The notes: a model not told the origin generated them from the letters alone. DNA of 39,388 nt from Oscillospiraceae bacterium (GCA_017435965.1 JAFSEA010000095.1:1-39388); one strand, 5' to 3'. Positions 23,821 through 33,235 are shown, counted from the first letter of the stretch. Made by a program: numbers and translations.

Positions 23821-25196
23821 AGAAAGAGGACATATCACTTATTGTAAAAAAGCAGAGAGAGTTTTTCGCAGGCGGAAAAACTCTTGATATTAAGTTTCGC
23901 AAAGAAGCTCTTTTAAAGCTAAAAAATGCAATAGCTTCAAAAGAGGGAAAAATCGGAAATGCAATAAAGAGCGATCTCGGAAAATCAGCCTTCGAATCCT
24001 ATATGTGTGAGATAGGGCTTGCCCTTGATGAGGCTTCATATATGATAAGACATTTAAAAAAGTTCTCACGGGAAAAGAGAGTGAGAACTCCCCTTCCCCA
24101 GTTTGCATCAAGAAGCTTCACAAAGCCGTCACCTTACGGAAATGTTCTCATTATGAGTCCCTGGAACTATCCGTTTCTTCTCACAATAACTCCACTCATT
24201 GACGCACTTGCCGCAGGAAATACTGCAGTTATAAAACCAAGTGCATATTCTCCTGCCACAAGCAAAGTTATAGAAGAAATTATCTCCGAAGCTTTTCCAC
24301 CCGAATATGTTTCTGTTATAACAGGCGGAAGGGAGGAAAACTCACATCTGCTGGATGAAAAGTTTGACTTTATCTTCTTCACCGGTAGCAAAGGTGTTGG
24401 AAGCGAGGTTCTCTCACGTGCCGCAAAGCATCTCACACCTGCAGTTCTTGAGCTTGGCGGAAAGAGCCCCTGCATCATTGACAAAAGTGCAAATATCCGC
24501 CTTGCCGCAAAGAGAGTTGTTTTCGGAAAATATCTCAATTGCGGACAAACCTGTGTTGCTCCCGACTATATTCTCTGCGAAAAATCAGTTAAAGACGAAT
24601 TTATCAGATGTGTTAAAAGCGAAATTGATGCACAATACGGAAATGGCGTACTTGATAGCGATACTTACGGAAAAATTGTTAATCGCAAGCATTTTGACCG
24701 GATTTTATCACTCATTGATAAAAACAAGGTTGTTCACGGTGGAAAATCCGACTGTGATACTCTCAAAATTGAGCCTACGGTTATGGACAATGTAACCTTT
24801 GACGATGCGGTTATGAAAGAGGAGATTTTCGGGCCGATTATGCCGATTCTCACCTATGATTCCACAGACGAGGTAATCAATATTGTGAACCGTGGCGAAA
24901 AGCCTCTTGCACTTTATGTTTTTGCATCGGATAAGAAAGTATCAAAAAAGATAATTTCCGCCTGTGCCTTTGGCGGCGGTTGCATAAACGACGTTGTTAT
25001 CCATCTTGCCACACCCCATATGGGATTCGGCGGAGTCGGTGAAAGCGGAATGGGCGCATATCACGGCAAAGTCGGCTTTGAAGCATTTTCACACAGAAAA
25101 AGCATCGTTGACAAAAAAACCTTCATCGACCTCCCCATGCGCTACCAGCCATACAAAAAAATAAACGAAAAACTTCTGCATATGTTCCTCAAATAG
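23817..25196 (+). CDS. Class 3-type aldehyde dehydrogenase
   Basis: The 459-residue NAD(P)-dependent aldehyde dehydrogenase has the PWNYPF motif (Asn117), the general base Glu212 in LELGGKSP and the catalytic nucleophile Cys246 in NCGQTCVAPDY. The length and lack of a long N-terminal extension fit class 3/fatty-aldehyde-type enzymes. The C-terminus is basic and hydrophobic (YKKINEKLLHMFLK), possibly a weak membrane contact. It overlaps the alcohol dehydrogenase gene by four bases, and a perfect hairpin follows two bases after its stop. Confidence 0.93.
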   Translation: MKKEDISLIVKKQREFFAGGKTLDIKFRKEALLKLKNAIASKEGKIGNAIKSDLGKSAFESYMCEIGLALDEASYMIRHLKKFSREKRVRTPLPQFASRSFTKPSPYGNVLIMSPWNYPFLLTITPLIDALAAGNTAVIKPSAYSPATSKVIEEIISEAFPPEYVSVITGGREENSHLLDEKFDFIFFTGSKGVGSEVLSRAAKHLTPAVLELGGKSPCIIDKSANIRLAAKRVVFGKYLNCGQTCVAPDYILCEKSVKDEFIRCVKSEIDAQYGNGVLDSDTYGKIVNRKHFDRILSLIDKNKVVHGGKSDCDTLKIEPTVMDNVTFDDAVMKEEIFGPIMPILTYDSTDEVINIVNRGEKPLALYVFASDKKVSKKIISACAFGGGCINDVVIHLATPHMGFGGVGESGMGAYHGKVGFEAFSHRKSIVDKKTFIDLPMRYQPYKKINEKLLHMFLK

Positions 25197-25197
25197 A

Positions 25198-25230
25198 AAC
25201 TCACCCCGTGGCGTTGCCACGGGGTGAGTT
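25198..25230. terminator. Perfect 15-bp hairpin terminator
   Basis: AACTCACCCCGTGGC (25198-25212) and GCCACGGGGTGAGTT (25216-25230) pair perfectly around a GTT loop. It ends the dehydrogenase operon and may also stop the convergent minus-strand transcript from the ImmA-like gene. Confidence 0.8.
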
Positions 25231-25310
25231 ATACTGTCGAGAAACTTTCAACATGCTAACGCACGCCCCATCCATTTCACGTAATTGGGGAGATTGATTG
25301 CTGTTTTAGT

Positions 25311-25994
25311 TTAATTATCGAAGTTTGTATTGCTAATCTCTGCAAATAGCTTTTGTATATATTTTGTTATGCTGACAAAATCGTGTTTTTCTTTTCTGAA
25401 TTCTAAATTAAAATCCATCCATCCGAGATTTATGAGTCGATATCTAATCGCAAGTTCTGAAGCAAGAAAATAGATCTGAATAGTATATATGCATTTTTTG
25501 TAGTCTAAAAAATTACATGATTGATTGTCCACATATAATGGCTTTCTGCTACCAATTTTCTCCATAAAATTATCAAAAACAGGCTGCAATAAATTAAAAG
25601 GTAAGAGCAAGCAAGCTGCAAAGAAATTTGCTTCAGCTTCTCTTTCTGCTTTTTCGTCTGAAACATCATCCATTTCTTCGAAATCGCGTTCAAGACATAC
25701 TACTTCGGGTTCTGCATCGTCAAGGTGTTTTAGAAAATAATGACCTAATTCATGTGCAATTGTGAAAGCTTGTCTATTTTTGCCGTGATCAGCATTATAG
25801 AATATAGTTGGCGTTTCTTCAACATATAAAAATCTTCCGCAAATATGATCTTCCCAGTCGGGATAAGCAAGCAATTCTATACCCTCTCCATTGGCAATTA
25901 CTTGAAGATTCGCTCCGGGATTTTCGGTTATATTATATTTTTGCACAATCTCCATCGCTAATTTCTCTATCTCGACTTTATGTTTTCTTGTCAT
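25311..25994 (-). CDS. ImmA/IrrE-family metallo-endopeptidase
   Basis: The 227-residue protein has the zinc protease motif HELGHYFLKH (His81, Glu82, His85) and the third ligand region EANFFAACLLLP (Glu121), defining the ImmA/IrrE (COG2856) family. In ICEBs1 and Deinococcus these enzymes cleave a helix-turn-helix repressor to induce a response. No repressor gene is adjacent: the start (ATG 25994, GAGAGG upstream) lies within the 3' end of hsdS, overlapping it by 17 bases. It is therefore the last gene of the restriction-modification operon. The C-terminal half (about 135-227) is helical and of unknown role. The target is unknown; the HsdS tail is a speculative candidate. Confidence 0.88.
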   Translation of the reverse strand: MTRKHKVEIEKLAMEIVQKYNITENPGANLQVIANGEGIELLAYPDWEDHICGRFLYVEETPTIFYNADHGKNRQAFTIAHELGHYFLKHLDDAEPEVVCLERDFEEMDDVSDEKAEREAEANFFAACLLLPFNLLQPVFDNFMEKIGSRKPLYVDNQSCNFLDYKKCIYTIQIYFLASELAIRYRLINLGWMDFNLEFRKEKHDFVSITKYIQKLFAEISNTNFDN

Positions 25995-27546
25995 TGTTTT
26001 TCCTCTCAATGTAATATTTTATCAAGTCAGCTGTATCATTTGGAGAAGTTTCGCCAAATGAACGAGCGGCTTGACGCACTATGTATTCCTTTTTGGGTAA
26101 CTGTTCGACTCTTGTGATATTGCTCTTATTATCATTTGAAGAAATTGTTTTTGTAAGCGTGGAAATCATGGGAGAACTCAACCTTTCGCACAACGGCAGA
26201 ATTTCTTCCAGTTTTGCAACGATACGCTTCTGCTCGGCAAGGGGTGGAAGTGGAATCAACAGATTTGTAACAGATGTCAAACTTAAATTTGCTCTTGCAG
26301 AATCCACAGACTTTTGGCTCATCATTTCGACAGCCATCGTACTGTTAAGAAATTTCAAAATATATTCCGAAACATCCTGATTTACCAAACGGATAATACA
26401 AACTGCCTGATTGATATTAGCACCAGTAACATCTAAATCAAAAATAGCCGTCCGTCCTATAGAGGCACCAACGATGTTGGTAAGCAGATCTCCTTTTTGT
26501 AGAACAGAAGCGGGATGCATGGTGTTAAACTCACTGCCAACATATTTCTCTTTTGATAATAGCAATTGCTCCACTCCAACATTTTCGCTTGTTATGAACA
26601 GAATGCCATATTCCTTATCTGTATAGGAAACCCCCTGCCACTTTGGAGAAGATCCTTTGGTGATTGTTTTCGTTAGTTCTCCCAATTTACACCATACCCA
26701 AGAATCAGGAATCTCAAATGGGATTTCATCTTCCACGATTGATGTTAGTTGTTTTTCTCTGTATACTTCTCCTGTTTCTATTAGAGCTTGCTTTTCTGCC
26801 TGAATCTGTTGATACAGTTCTTCTCCGGTGCCTTCTTCGGGTCGTTGTTCAACCAGTTTACCCTGAATTGCCATTTGGAGAATAGATTTCTGCATATCCA
26901 CAGGGAAACGCTTGTTGAAATCTTCCAGCTTGTTCCACGCCTGTTCATAGCGGTCGATGAGAGGTAAAAGTTCCTCAATCTTTGACACAATGCGCTTCTG
27001 TTCAGCAAGCGGAGGAAGCGGAATTGCTTTGTTCTTTATAAATTTATAGTGCCTGCTATATCCACCAACTTTATTCAAATCTTTTGAGTAAAACTGGAAT
27101 ACATAAAACAAGAAACTAGCAGTTATAATCTCATTGATCGGCTCAAATATCTTCACGCCGTCAGCGCCTACAACAAAGTCAAATTCTACATATTTCACTT
27201 CTGTTGTATGGTCTCCAAAAACAATCGCCGGATATGTATGATAATATACTCTATCTGAATTATCCGAGAAACCAATAGAATACGCTTTCGACTGACTTAT
27301 TACAGGATATTTTCCAGTTTGCTGTACCTCAGATTCAAGAATCTGATATTGCTTTGATGGTATTAGATTTGTAACGGTTTCAATATGGGCTAATTTCCAA
27401 TTTTCTGGAATATCAAACTCATAGTCCTCAGTTTTTTTTGCCTTAATTGCGTTCAAATCAACAGGAGATTCATCTTCATTTTGTTCTACAAGCCTTCCTT
27501 GAAGAGCTAAGCAGATAATGCTATACTTCAACTCCTGCGGTGTCAT
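25978..27546 (-). CDS. hsdS: Type I restriction-modification specificity subunit HsdS
   Basis: The 522-residue subunit has two target recognition domains (about 45-175 and 275-430), each followed by the same conserved dimer helix (PLPPLAEQKRIV at 176-187 and 432-443). A half-repeat is also visible in LALQGRLVEQ near residue 13 and MAIQGKLVEQ near 225. It sets the bipartite DNA target. Beyond the second helix it carries an unusual tail (457-522) with NDNKSN, QLPKKEYIVRQAARSFGE and a lysine-rich end. The start overlaps the hsdM stop as ATGA; the end overlaps the ImmA-type gene. Confidence 0.93.
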   Translation of the reverse strand: MTPQELKYSIICLALQGRLVEQNEDESPVDLNAIKAKKTEDYEFDIPENWKLAHIETVTNLIPSKQYQILESEVQQTGKYPVISQSKAYSIGFSDNSDRVYYHTYPAIVFGDHTTEVKYVEFDFVVGADGVKIFEPINEIITASFLFYVFQFYSKDLNKVGGYSRHYKFIKNKAIPLPPLAEQKRIVSKIEELLPLIDRYEQAWNKLEDFNKRFPVDMQKSILQMAIQGKLVEQRPEEGTGEELYQQIQAEKQALIETGEVYREKQLTSIVEDEIPFEIPDSWVWCKLGELTKTITKGSSPKWQGVSYTDKEYGILFITSENVGVEQLLLSKEKYVGSEFNTMHPASVLQKGDLLTNIVGASIGRTAIFDLDVTGANINQAVCIIRLVNQDVSEYILKFLNSTMAVEMMSQKSVDSARANLSLTSVTNLLIPLPPLAEQKRIVAKLEEILPLCERLSSPMISTLTKTISSNDNKSNITRVEQLPKKEYIVRQAARSFGETSPNDTADLIKYYIERKNNDKKT

Positions 27547-29021
27547 TCCTGACCACCTCCAAGAATAGCGGTAATATCAGCCAGCACTCGGTCAATCTCT
27601 GCGTTAAGAGATGCGCGTTCTTCCTGATATCTTTGAATCAAATCCATTGGTGCAAGGATTTCTTCTTCGACATGGGGATATCCGCATTGGTCAAGGTTAT
27701 AGCCAAGTTCTTCGGTAAGCTGTTCTACAGTATAACATTTTGACTTGTCGAAACCGTCTACAGTAATCTCTTTACGATTATTCCACCATTCAATTACCGG
27801 TGCAAAATGTTCCAATTTCATTGGTTTTGTTTTTGAGAAATGCTTATAGCCCTCCGGCATATCAAGACGGTAGAACCAGGTCTTTTCTGTTGCGCCTGTG
27901 TGGTCAAAGAACAAAATATTTGTTGTGATTGAAGTATAAGGCGCAAAGACACTGCCCGGCATACGGATAACTGTATGCAGGTTGAATTCAGAAAGGAGCT
28001 TCTTTTTGATGCTTATTTTTGCATTATCCGTGCCGAACAAGAAACCGTCGGGAAGAATAACCGCGGCGCGACCGTTCTTTTTTAGGCGGTACATAATCAC
28101 AGACATAAAGAGGTCTGCGGTTTCGCTGCTTGCAAGGTCATCGGGAAAATGGTTTTTGACATCTGCCTTTTCGCTTCCGCCATATGGCGGATTCATCAGG
28201 ATAACGTCAAATCTGTCATCATCTGTATAATCGAGGACATCTTTGAGCAAGGAGTTTGCATGGAATACTCGAGGAATATCCAATCCGTGAAGCAAAAGGT
28301 TTGTTATGCAGAGCATACAAGGAAACTGCTTTTTCTCAATACCATAGATGGAATCGCTGTATTTTTTTGCATCGGCGGTACTCACAACCTGCTTTTGCAA
28401 TTCTTTCAGCCAGCTTGTTATAAAGCCGCCGGTGCCGCAAGCAAAGTCAGCCATTTTTTCACCGATTTTCGGCTCAATCATCTGCGCCATAAAATCAGTT
28501 ACGGCGCGCGGAGTATAGAACTCACCTGCGCTTCCTGCGCTTTGGAGCTCTTTCAGAATTGATTCATAGATGTCGCCGAAAGCATGGCTTTCTTCATAGT
28601 CCGAAAGGTCGATTTCATCAATGACATTTATTACCTGACGAAGCAAAACTCCGTCTTTCATATAGTTGTTTGCATCTGCAAAGGTTGTTTGCACGATAGC
28701 TTTTTTTATAGGTGTCTCGGCTGTTACGGGCAGTTTTTTGAGTGTGGGGAATAAGGTGTTGTTAACAAAGTCGAGCAAGCTATCGCCTGTCATTGCTGAG
28801 CCGGAGCGGTCATCGTGTGCCCAGTTTGCCCAACGGCATTTCTCGGGAATGATAGACACATAGTTATCGTCATCCCATTCCCAATCCTGTTCTTTAGCAT
28901 CATATACTTTTAAGAAAAGCATCCATGCAATCTGCTCAATGCGTTGTGCATCACCGTTGATACCTGCATCATTTCGCATAATGTCACGAAGTCTTTTAAC
29001 AAATCCCGATAGATTGCTCAT
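27543..29021 (-). CDS. hsdM: Type I restriction-modification methyltransferase subunit HsdM
   Basis: The 492-residue N6-adenine methyltransferase has an N-terminal HsdM_N helical domain (1 to about 150), AdoMet motif I as FACGTGGF (193-200) and the catalytic NPPYGG (277-282). It methylates adenine in the HsdS-defined target and is needed for both modification and restriction complexes. The C-terminal region ends in a coiled-coil-like helix (YQEERASLNAEIDRVLADITAIL) that should contact HsdS. It starts five bases after hsdR and overlaps hsdS by four bases. Confidence 0.96.
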   Translation of the reverse strand: MSNLSGFVKRLRDIMRNDAGINGDAQRIEQIAWMLFLKVYDAKEQDWEWDDDNYVSIIPEKCRWANWAHDDRSGSAMTGDSLLDFVNNTLFPTLKKLPVTAETPIKKAIVQTTFADANNYMKDGVLLRQVINVIDEIDLSDYEESHAFGDIYESILKELQSAGSAGEFYTPRAVTDFMAQMIEPKIGEKMADFACGTGGFITSWLKELQKQVVSTADAKKYSDSIYGIEKKQFPCMLCITNLLLHGLDIPRVFHANSLLKDVLDYTDDDRFDVILMNPPYGGSEKADVKNHFPDDLASSETADLFMSVIMYRLKKNGRAAVILPDGFLFGTDNAKISIKKKLLSEFNLHTVIRMPGSVFAPYTSITTNILFFDHTGATEKTWFYRLDMPEGYKHFSKTKPMKLEHFAPVIEWWNNRKEITVDGFDKSKCYTVEQLTEELGYNLDQCGYPHVEEEILAPMDLIQRYQEERASLNAEIDRVLADITAILGGGQE

Positions 29022-29026
29022 AAAAA

Positions 29027-31396
29027 TTAACCTGCCTTATATAATTCTTCCTCTAATTCTCTTATCGCTTTAAGGTAACCGGCTTTACCGCCAAAATAGT
29101 CGGCGATTTTGGTGGGCTTTCCGAATTTTGTGAAAGGGTCAAGACGGAGAACTTCCGTTTTCTCAATTTCATAAATTCCGGTGTTCATATATTTATCAAG
29201 AAGTGCCTCTAAAACTTCTCTTGCAACACCGCTGTATCTGCTGAGAAAATCGCGTTTCTTGACATTGTTTGCCCTCTCTCTGCGCGTGAGCGGCTTTTTG
29301 TCAAAAGCAACATGGCAGATGAAATCAAAATCGTCAACATCTTCCATCTTTTGTTCTGCTTTCATTTGTTCAAGGTCAATGCCCTGTTCATTCAAAAGCT
29401 TGCGGATTGCTTCTTTCTTTTGCTCGGAAGTCCACATCACGATAAAGTTATCAAGCGATGCATATCTTCCGAGAATGTTTGATTTTGTATAATCCACAAT
29501 GCTTTCTTGTCGGAGCAATTTTCCGTCAGCATCATAAACGGAAACTGATTTTCCTAAGATATGGACATTGCAACCGCTTTCGTCAACGATATATTTATCC
29601 GCTGTCGGAACAGGCGGTGTTTCTCCACCGTTTTCGGGCTTGGGCGGCTTTGGTGCCAGCTTGTGATTCGGGTCATAACCGTCTACCATTTCAATCGGTC
29701 CATCCCAATCGGGGTCAGAAAACAGTCTTGTGACGTTGCGGAAATCCATAACTACAAAATGGTTTTTTCCTTCTTTTTCGCGCAGACGTGTACCTCTGCC
29801 TATAATCTGTTTGAACTCAGTCATTGAACTGATCATTTCATCAAGAACAATCAGTTTTGTCATCTTACAGTCAGCGCCTGTTGAAAGAAGCTTTGAAGTG
29901 GTCGCAATAACAGGACCTTCGGGATTTACGGAAATAAAATATTTCAGCTTGCTTTTGCCATAGGTATCGCTACCTGTTATGCGGACAACATAATCGGGGT
30001 TATCACGGCACATATCGGCATTCAGTTTTGCAAGTGTTTCCCTCATTCGTTCCGCGTGGTCTTCGTTTGCACAGAAAACAATTGTTTTCTGCATTCTGTC
30101 TGTTGCTTTCAGATAATCGGTTATTTCCTTTGCTACCTGATATGTGCGGTCTTCAAGAATGATTGTGCTGTCAAAATCGCTGTTTGTATATATTCTGTCT
30201 TCAATAAGATTTCCTGATTTGTCAAGCTGTCCTTTATATGGACGCCATCCTTCGCAAATGTCGGTCTTTATGTTTATAACTTTGAACGGAGCAAGAAATC
30301 CATCTTCAATTCCTTCGCGCAGGCTATAGGTATAAACAGGTTCACCAAAGTAATCAATGTTTGAAATATACTTTGTTTCTTTCGGTGTTGCTGTCATACC
30401 AATCTGAGTTGCGGAAGAGAAATAGTCAAGAATTTTTCTCCAGTTGCTGTCCTTCTTTGCAGAGCCTCGGTGACACTCGTCAACAATGATAAGGTCAAAA
30501 AAGTCTTTTTGAAACAGCTTTGCAAAACGTGCAGCCGCATCGTCTTCGCCGGTGTCATCTTCGCTTTCGTCATTGCCGACAAGCTGTTGATAAAGCGAGA
30601 AATAAACTTCGTGTGAAGTGATTGTTGCAGGGTCATCCTTTGCAAAATTGATTTTATGTATTGTCTTTTCAAGCGGTGAAAAATCCTGTTGAATGGATTG
30701 GTCAACAAGTATGTTCCGGTCAGCCAAATAGAGAACTTTCTTTTTTAGTCCTGTTTGCAACAGTCGGTAAACAATCTGAAATGCAGTATATGTTTTTCCT
30801 GTACCTGTTGCCATAACAAGCAAAAGACGTTCCTGACCTTTTGCGATGGCTTCAACCGTGCGATTGATTGCATTTCGCTGATAATATCTCGGGGGATATG
30901 TGTTCTGACTGGAATAATAGGGTTGTTCTATAATCTTTTTTTCGTTTGCCGAGATGCCGTTACCGCCGTTCATTTCAACTTCCCAACGGGCGGCAAGTTC
31001 GTCAAATGAAGGGAAATCCTCTAATGAGAGTGTGCGTTCTTCTCCGGTAAGAAAGTCATATTCCTGAAATCCGTCACCGTTAGAACTGTAGGCAAAGGGG
31101 ATATCCTGCATTTCGGCATATAACTTGGCCTGTTGCAAGCCATATGAAACAGAATGGTTATTGTCTTTGGCTTCAACGATTGCCAGTGCGCGGTTTCCGT
31201 TCAACCACAATACATAGTCTGCTTTCTTGGGCTTTTCACGGGAAACAACATTTCCACGAAGATTGATTCGACCGTCGGTTATTCTGGTTTCCATTGTTAT
31301 GCGGTCAAGCCCCCATTTAGCTTGTATCGCAGGAGTTATATATTGCAGTTTTATATCCTCTTCGGTCATTTGCTTTTTATCCAATATCACAGTCAT
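29027..31396 (-). CDS. hsdR: Type I restriction endonuclease subunit HsdR (EcoEI/type IB-like)
   Basis: The 789-residue subunit has an N-terminal PD-(D/E)xK nuclease (Asp60, Glu75-x-Lys77 in AIVEAKD), a superfamily 2 helicase with Walker A ATGTGKT (196-202, Lys201) and DECH (306-309), helicase C motifs ending in IIGRGTRLR, and a C-terminal EcoEI-type domain. A proline-rich linker (KLAPKPPKPENGGETPP) separates helicase and C-domain. It translocates and cuts unmodified DNA. All catalytic motifs are intact, so the system should be active. It is the first gene of hsdR-hsdM-hsdS-immA. Confidence 0.96.
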   Translation of the reverse strand: MTVILDKKQMTEEDIKLQYITPAIQAKWGLDRITMETRITDGRINLRGNVVSREKPKKADYVLWLNGNRALAIVEAKDNNHSVSYGLQQAKLYAEMQDIPFAYSSNGDGFQEYDFLTGEERTLSLEDFPSFDELAARWEVEMNGGNGISANEKKIIEQPYYSSQNTYPPRYYQRNAINRTVEAIAKGQERLLLVMATGTGKTYTAFQIVYRLLQTGLKKKVLYLADRNILVDQSIQQDFSPLEKTIHKINFAKDDPATITSHEVYFSLYQQLVGNDESEDDTGEDDAAARFAKLFQKDFFDLIIVDECHRGSAKKDSNWRKILDYFSSATQIGMTATPKETKYISNIDYFGEPVYTYSLREGIEDGFLAPFKVINIKTDICEGWRPYKGQLDKSGNLIEDRIYTNSDFDSTIILEDRTYQVAKEITDYLKATDRMQKTIVFCANEDHAERMRETLAKLNADMCRDNPDYVVRITGSDTYGKSKLKYFISVNPEGPVIATTSKLLSTGADCKMTKLIVLDEMISSMTEFKQIIGRGTRLREKEGKNHFVVMDFRNVTRLFSDPDWDGPIEMVDGYDPNHKLAPKPPKPENGGETPPVPTADKYIVDESGCNVHILGKSVSVYDADGKLLRQESIVDYTKSNILGRYASLDNFIVMWTSEQKKEAIRKLLNEQGIDLEQMKAEQKMEDVDDFDFICHVAFDKKPLTRRERANNVKKRDFLSRYSGVAREVLEALLDKYMNTGIYEIEKTEVLRLDPFTKFGKPTKIADYFGGKAGYLKAIRELEEELYKAG

Positions 31397-31435
31397 CCCA
31401 CCTTTGATGCCGAGCTTATAATTATCTTATTTTAC

Positions 31436-31464
31436 ATTATATAATAAATTTTAACAAAACTCAA
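31436..31464 (-). promoter_or_regulatory. Promoter of the hsdRMS operon
   Basis: On the minus strand TTGAGT (31464-31459) and a perfect TATAAT (31441-31436) are 17 bases apart, about 40 bases upstream of the hsdR ATG. Confidence 0.75.
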
Positions 31465-31466
31465 CC

Positions 31467-31523
31467 CCACAAATACATACACCGCATAGGATTGAGCATT
31501 TCCTATACGGTGTATTTTTGTGG
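31467..31523. terminator. Hairpin terminator downstream of mgtE
   Basis: CCACAAA...CATAGGA (31467-31491) pairs with TCCTATA...TTTTGTGG (31501-31523) with small internal mismatches. A second, shorter hairpin (CTTCAC 31524-31529 with GTGAAG 31537-31542) sits between it and the mgtE stop. They insulate mgtE from the hsdR promoter. Confidence 0.7.
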
Positions 31524-31547
31524 CTTCACTATTTACGTGAAGTTGTT

Positions 31548-32897
31548 TTACAGAAGCATTGATGCGAAGGAGAAGTAGATTAAGAGTGAGATTGCGTCTA
31601 CTATTGTTGTGATGAAGGGGCTTGCCATTACTGCCGGGTCAAAGCCTATTTTCTTTGAAAGGATGGGAAGTGAGCAGCCCACGAATTTTGCGGTAAAAAC
31701 GGTTACTGCAAGAGCAATGCTTACAACGAGTGAAACCGCCACTCCCACATTATCGAGAAATACAAGCTTTAAAAAATTTGCTCCGGCAAGAGTGAGACCG
31801 CAAAGCACGGAGACCCTTATTTCTTTCCATTGGACACGGAATATATCCGAAAACTCAATTTCGTTTAATGAAAGACCTCGGATTATGGCAACCGATGACT
31901 GACTGCCGGAGTTTCCTCCCGTTCCCATAAGCATCGGGATATATGCCGCAAGGACACTCGTTGCGGCAAGTGCCGACTCAAAATGGGTTATGATTATCCC
32001 CGTAAAAGTAGAGGACAGCATAAGCAACAAAAGCCACGGAATACGTGCTCTCCACAGCTCAAACACGGTAGTTTTGAGATATGGTTTATCGGTAGGCGTG
32101 ATAGCCGCCATCTTTTCGATATCCTCTGTTGCCTCTTCACGGATAACGTCGATAGCATCGTCAACGGTGACGATACCAACAAGACGATTCTCACGGTCAA
32201 CAACAGGAAGTGCGAGGAAGTCATATTTTGCAAGCTTATTTGCAACGTCTTCCTTATCCTCCAGAGTGTTTACAGAGATGACGTTTTCTTCCATTATTTT
32301 GCTTATTTCGTCGTCATCGTCCGCCATAAGGAGGCTTCTTACTGTTACAATACCGATAAGCTTTTTATCCTTTTCGGTGACATAGCAAGTGTAAATCGTT
32401 TCTTTATCCACCCCGGAGCGACGTATGTTTTTTATAGCCTCTGTCACCGTCATATCGGGCTTGAAGCTTACATACTCCGTGGTCATAATGCTTCCGGCAC
32501 TGTCATCGGGGTATTTTAGAATTTCGTTTATCATTTTTCGCATATCCCTGTCAGTCTGACTCAAGATACGCTTTACGACGTTTGCAGGCATTTCCTCAAT
32601 GATGTCTACTGCATCGTCAACATACAGTTCATCCACAACGGCTTTAAGCTCGCTGTCGGAAAAAACTCTGATGAGGCTTTCCTGAAGGTCTGCATCCATT
32701 TCGACAAAAGCCTCTGCCGCAAGTTCTTTTGAGAGAATCCTGAAAAGCACCGGCATTTTCTCAGCCGGCAGAGAATCGAAGATAATTGCAATGTCCGCAG
32801 GTGCCATGGTATTCATCACATCACGGAGAGTTGCAAACTTTTTCTCTTCAAGAAGCTTGCTTATCATTTTTTCAATTGTGGTGGTATTTTCTCCCAT
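31548..32897 (-). CDS. mgtE: Magnesium transporter MgtE
   Basis: The 449-residue protein has the MgtE order: an N-terminal helical superhelix domain (about 5-130), a pair of CBS domains (about 135-255, with SAGSIMTTEYVSFKPDMTV and LVGIVTVDDAIDVI), a plug helix, and a five-helix membrane domain (about 280-449) with the signature MLMGTGGNSGSQSS. It is a Mg2+ channel/transporter gated by cytosolic Mg2+ through the N and CBS domains. A strong AAAGGAGG site precedes the ATG. Upstream lies a structured leader with a small reading frame (32968-33057) that probably controls it. Confidence 0.95.
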   Translation of the reverse strand: MGENTTTIEKMISKLLEEKKFATLRDVMNTMAPADIAIIFDSLPAEKMPVLFRILSKELAAEAFVEMDADLQESLIRVFSDSELKAVVDELYVDDAVDIIEEMPANVVKRILSQTDRDMRKMINEILKYPDDSAGSIMTTEYVSFKPDMTVTEAIKNIRRSGVDKETIYTCYVTEKDKKLIGIVTVRSLLMADDDDEISKIMEENVISVNTLEDKEDVANKLAKYDFLALPVVDRENRLVGIVTVDDAIDVIREEATEDIEKMAAITPTDKPYLKTTVFELWRARIPWLLLLMLSSTFTGIIITHFESALAATSVLAAYIPMLMGTGGNSGSQSSVAIIRGLSLNEIEFSDIFRVQWKEIRVSVLCGLTLAGANFLKLVFLDNVGVAVSLVVSIALAVTVFTAKFVGCSLPILSKKIGFDPAVMASPFITTIVDAISLLIYFSFASMLL

Positions 32898-32967
32898 AAT
32901 TCCTTTCCTCCTTTTTCGTAGTTTTCAGGAAGCAAAGGCACAAGTTCAGGAGAGAAGCAAACGTGGA

Positions 32968-33051
32968 TTATTGCAATCCAAAATAACGGACATAGGCAGT
33001 CCGCCGTCTACTTCGTCCTTTTGATGTGCTCCTACTACCGCCTGCGTCCAT
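32968..33051 (-). CDS. 27-residue basic leader peptide upstream of mgtE
   Basis: An ATG at 33051, with AGGTG six bases upstream (33062-33058), opens a 27-codon frame ending in TAA at 32970-32968, 71 bases before the mgtE start. The product is Gly/Ser/Arg-rich (for example GRSRRRTAY near residues 12-20) and has no signal peptide or membrane helix. The frame is embedded in a strong stem (32980-33057), so translation and folding compete. Position and layout fit a cis-acting leader peptide controlling the Mg2+ transporter gene. It could also be a chance frame inside a structured RNA. Confidence 0.45.
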   Translation of the reverse strand: MDAGGSRSTSKGRSRRRTAYVRYFGLQ

Positions 33052-33057
33052 TATTTT
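32980..33057 (-). ncRNA. Structured 5' leader of mgtE (possible Mg2+-responsive RNA)
   Basis: An 18-bp arm (32980-32997) pairs with 33040-33057 with three mismatches or wobbles, holding a 42-base internal region. The leader ATG lies in the upstream arm and its ribosome binding site just outside. A further small hairpin (GGATT/AATCC, 32965-32979) overlaps the leader stop. It does not match the M-box (ykoK) consensus I know. No other gene is seen in the 440-base gap between mgtE and yitT. Confidence 0.45.
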
Positions 33058-33235
33058 CACCTACCTTATATTATGATTTCATACTTATAAAGCATACACC
33101 CGTATAAACCGATTTGTCAATGGTTATTATTCTTAATAGACTATTTTTTACAACCTGTCAGCGTATCTGCATCAAACTATCCTTCAAATGCGATAAATTT
33201 CTCTCTTTTTTTGTCGATTTTACTGTCCAAATCCC

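Noticed and set aside
25311..31396. Mobile-element ends around the restriction-modification operon
   Set aside because: I looked for an integrase, tRNA gene or flanking direct repeat and saw none, so I do not call a genomic island.
32968..33060. M-box (ykoK) Mg2+ riboswitch upstream of mgtE
   Set aside because: The leader is structured but lacks the conserved M-box core sequences and arrangement I know, so I describe it only as a structured leader.
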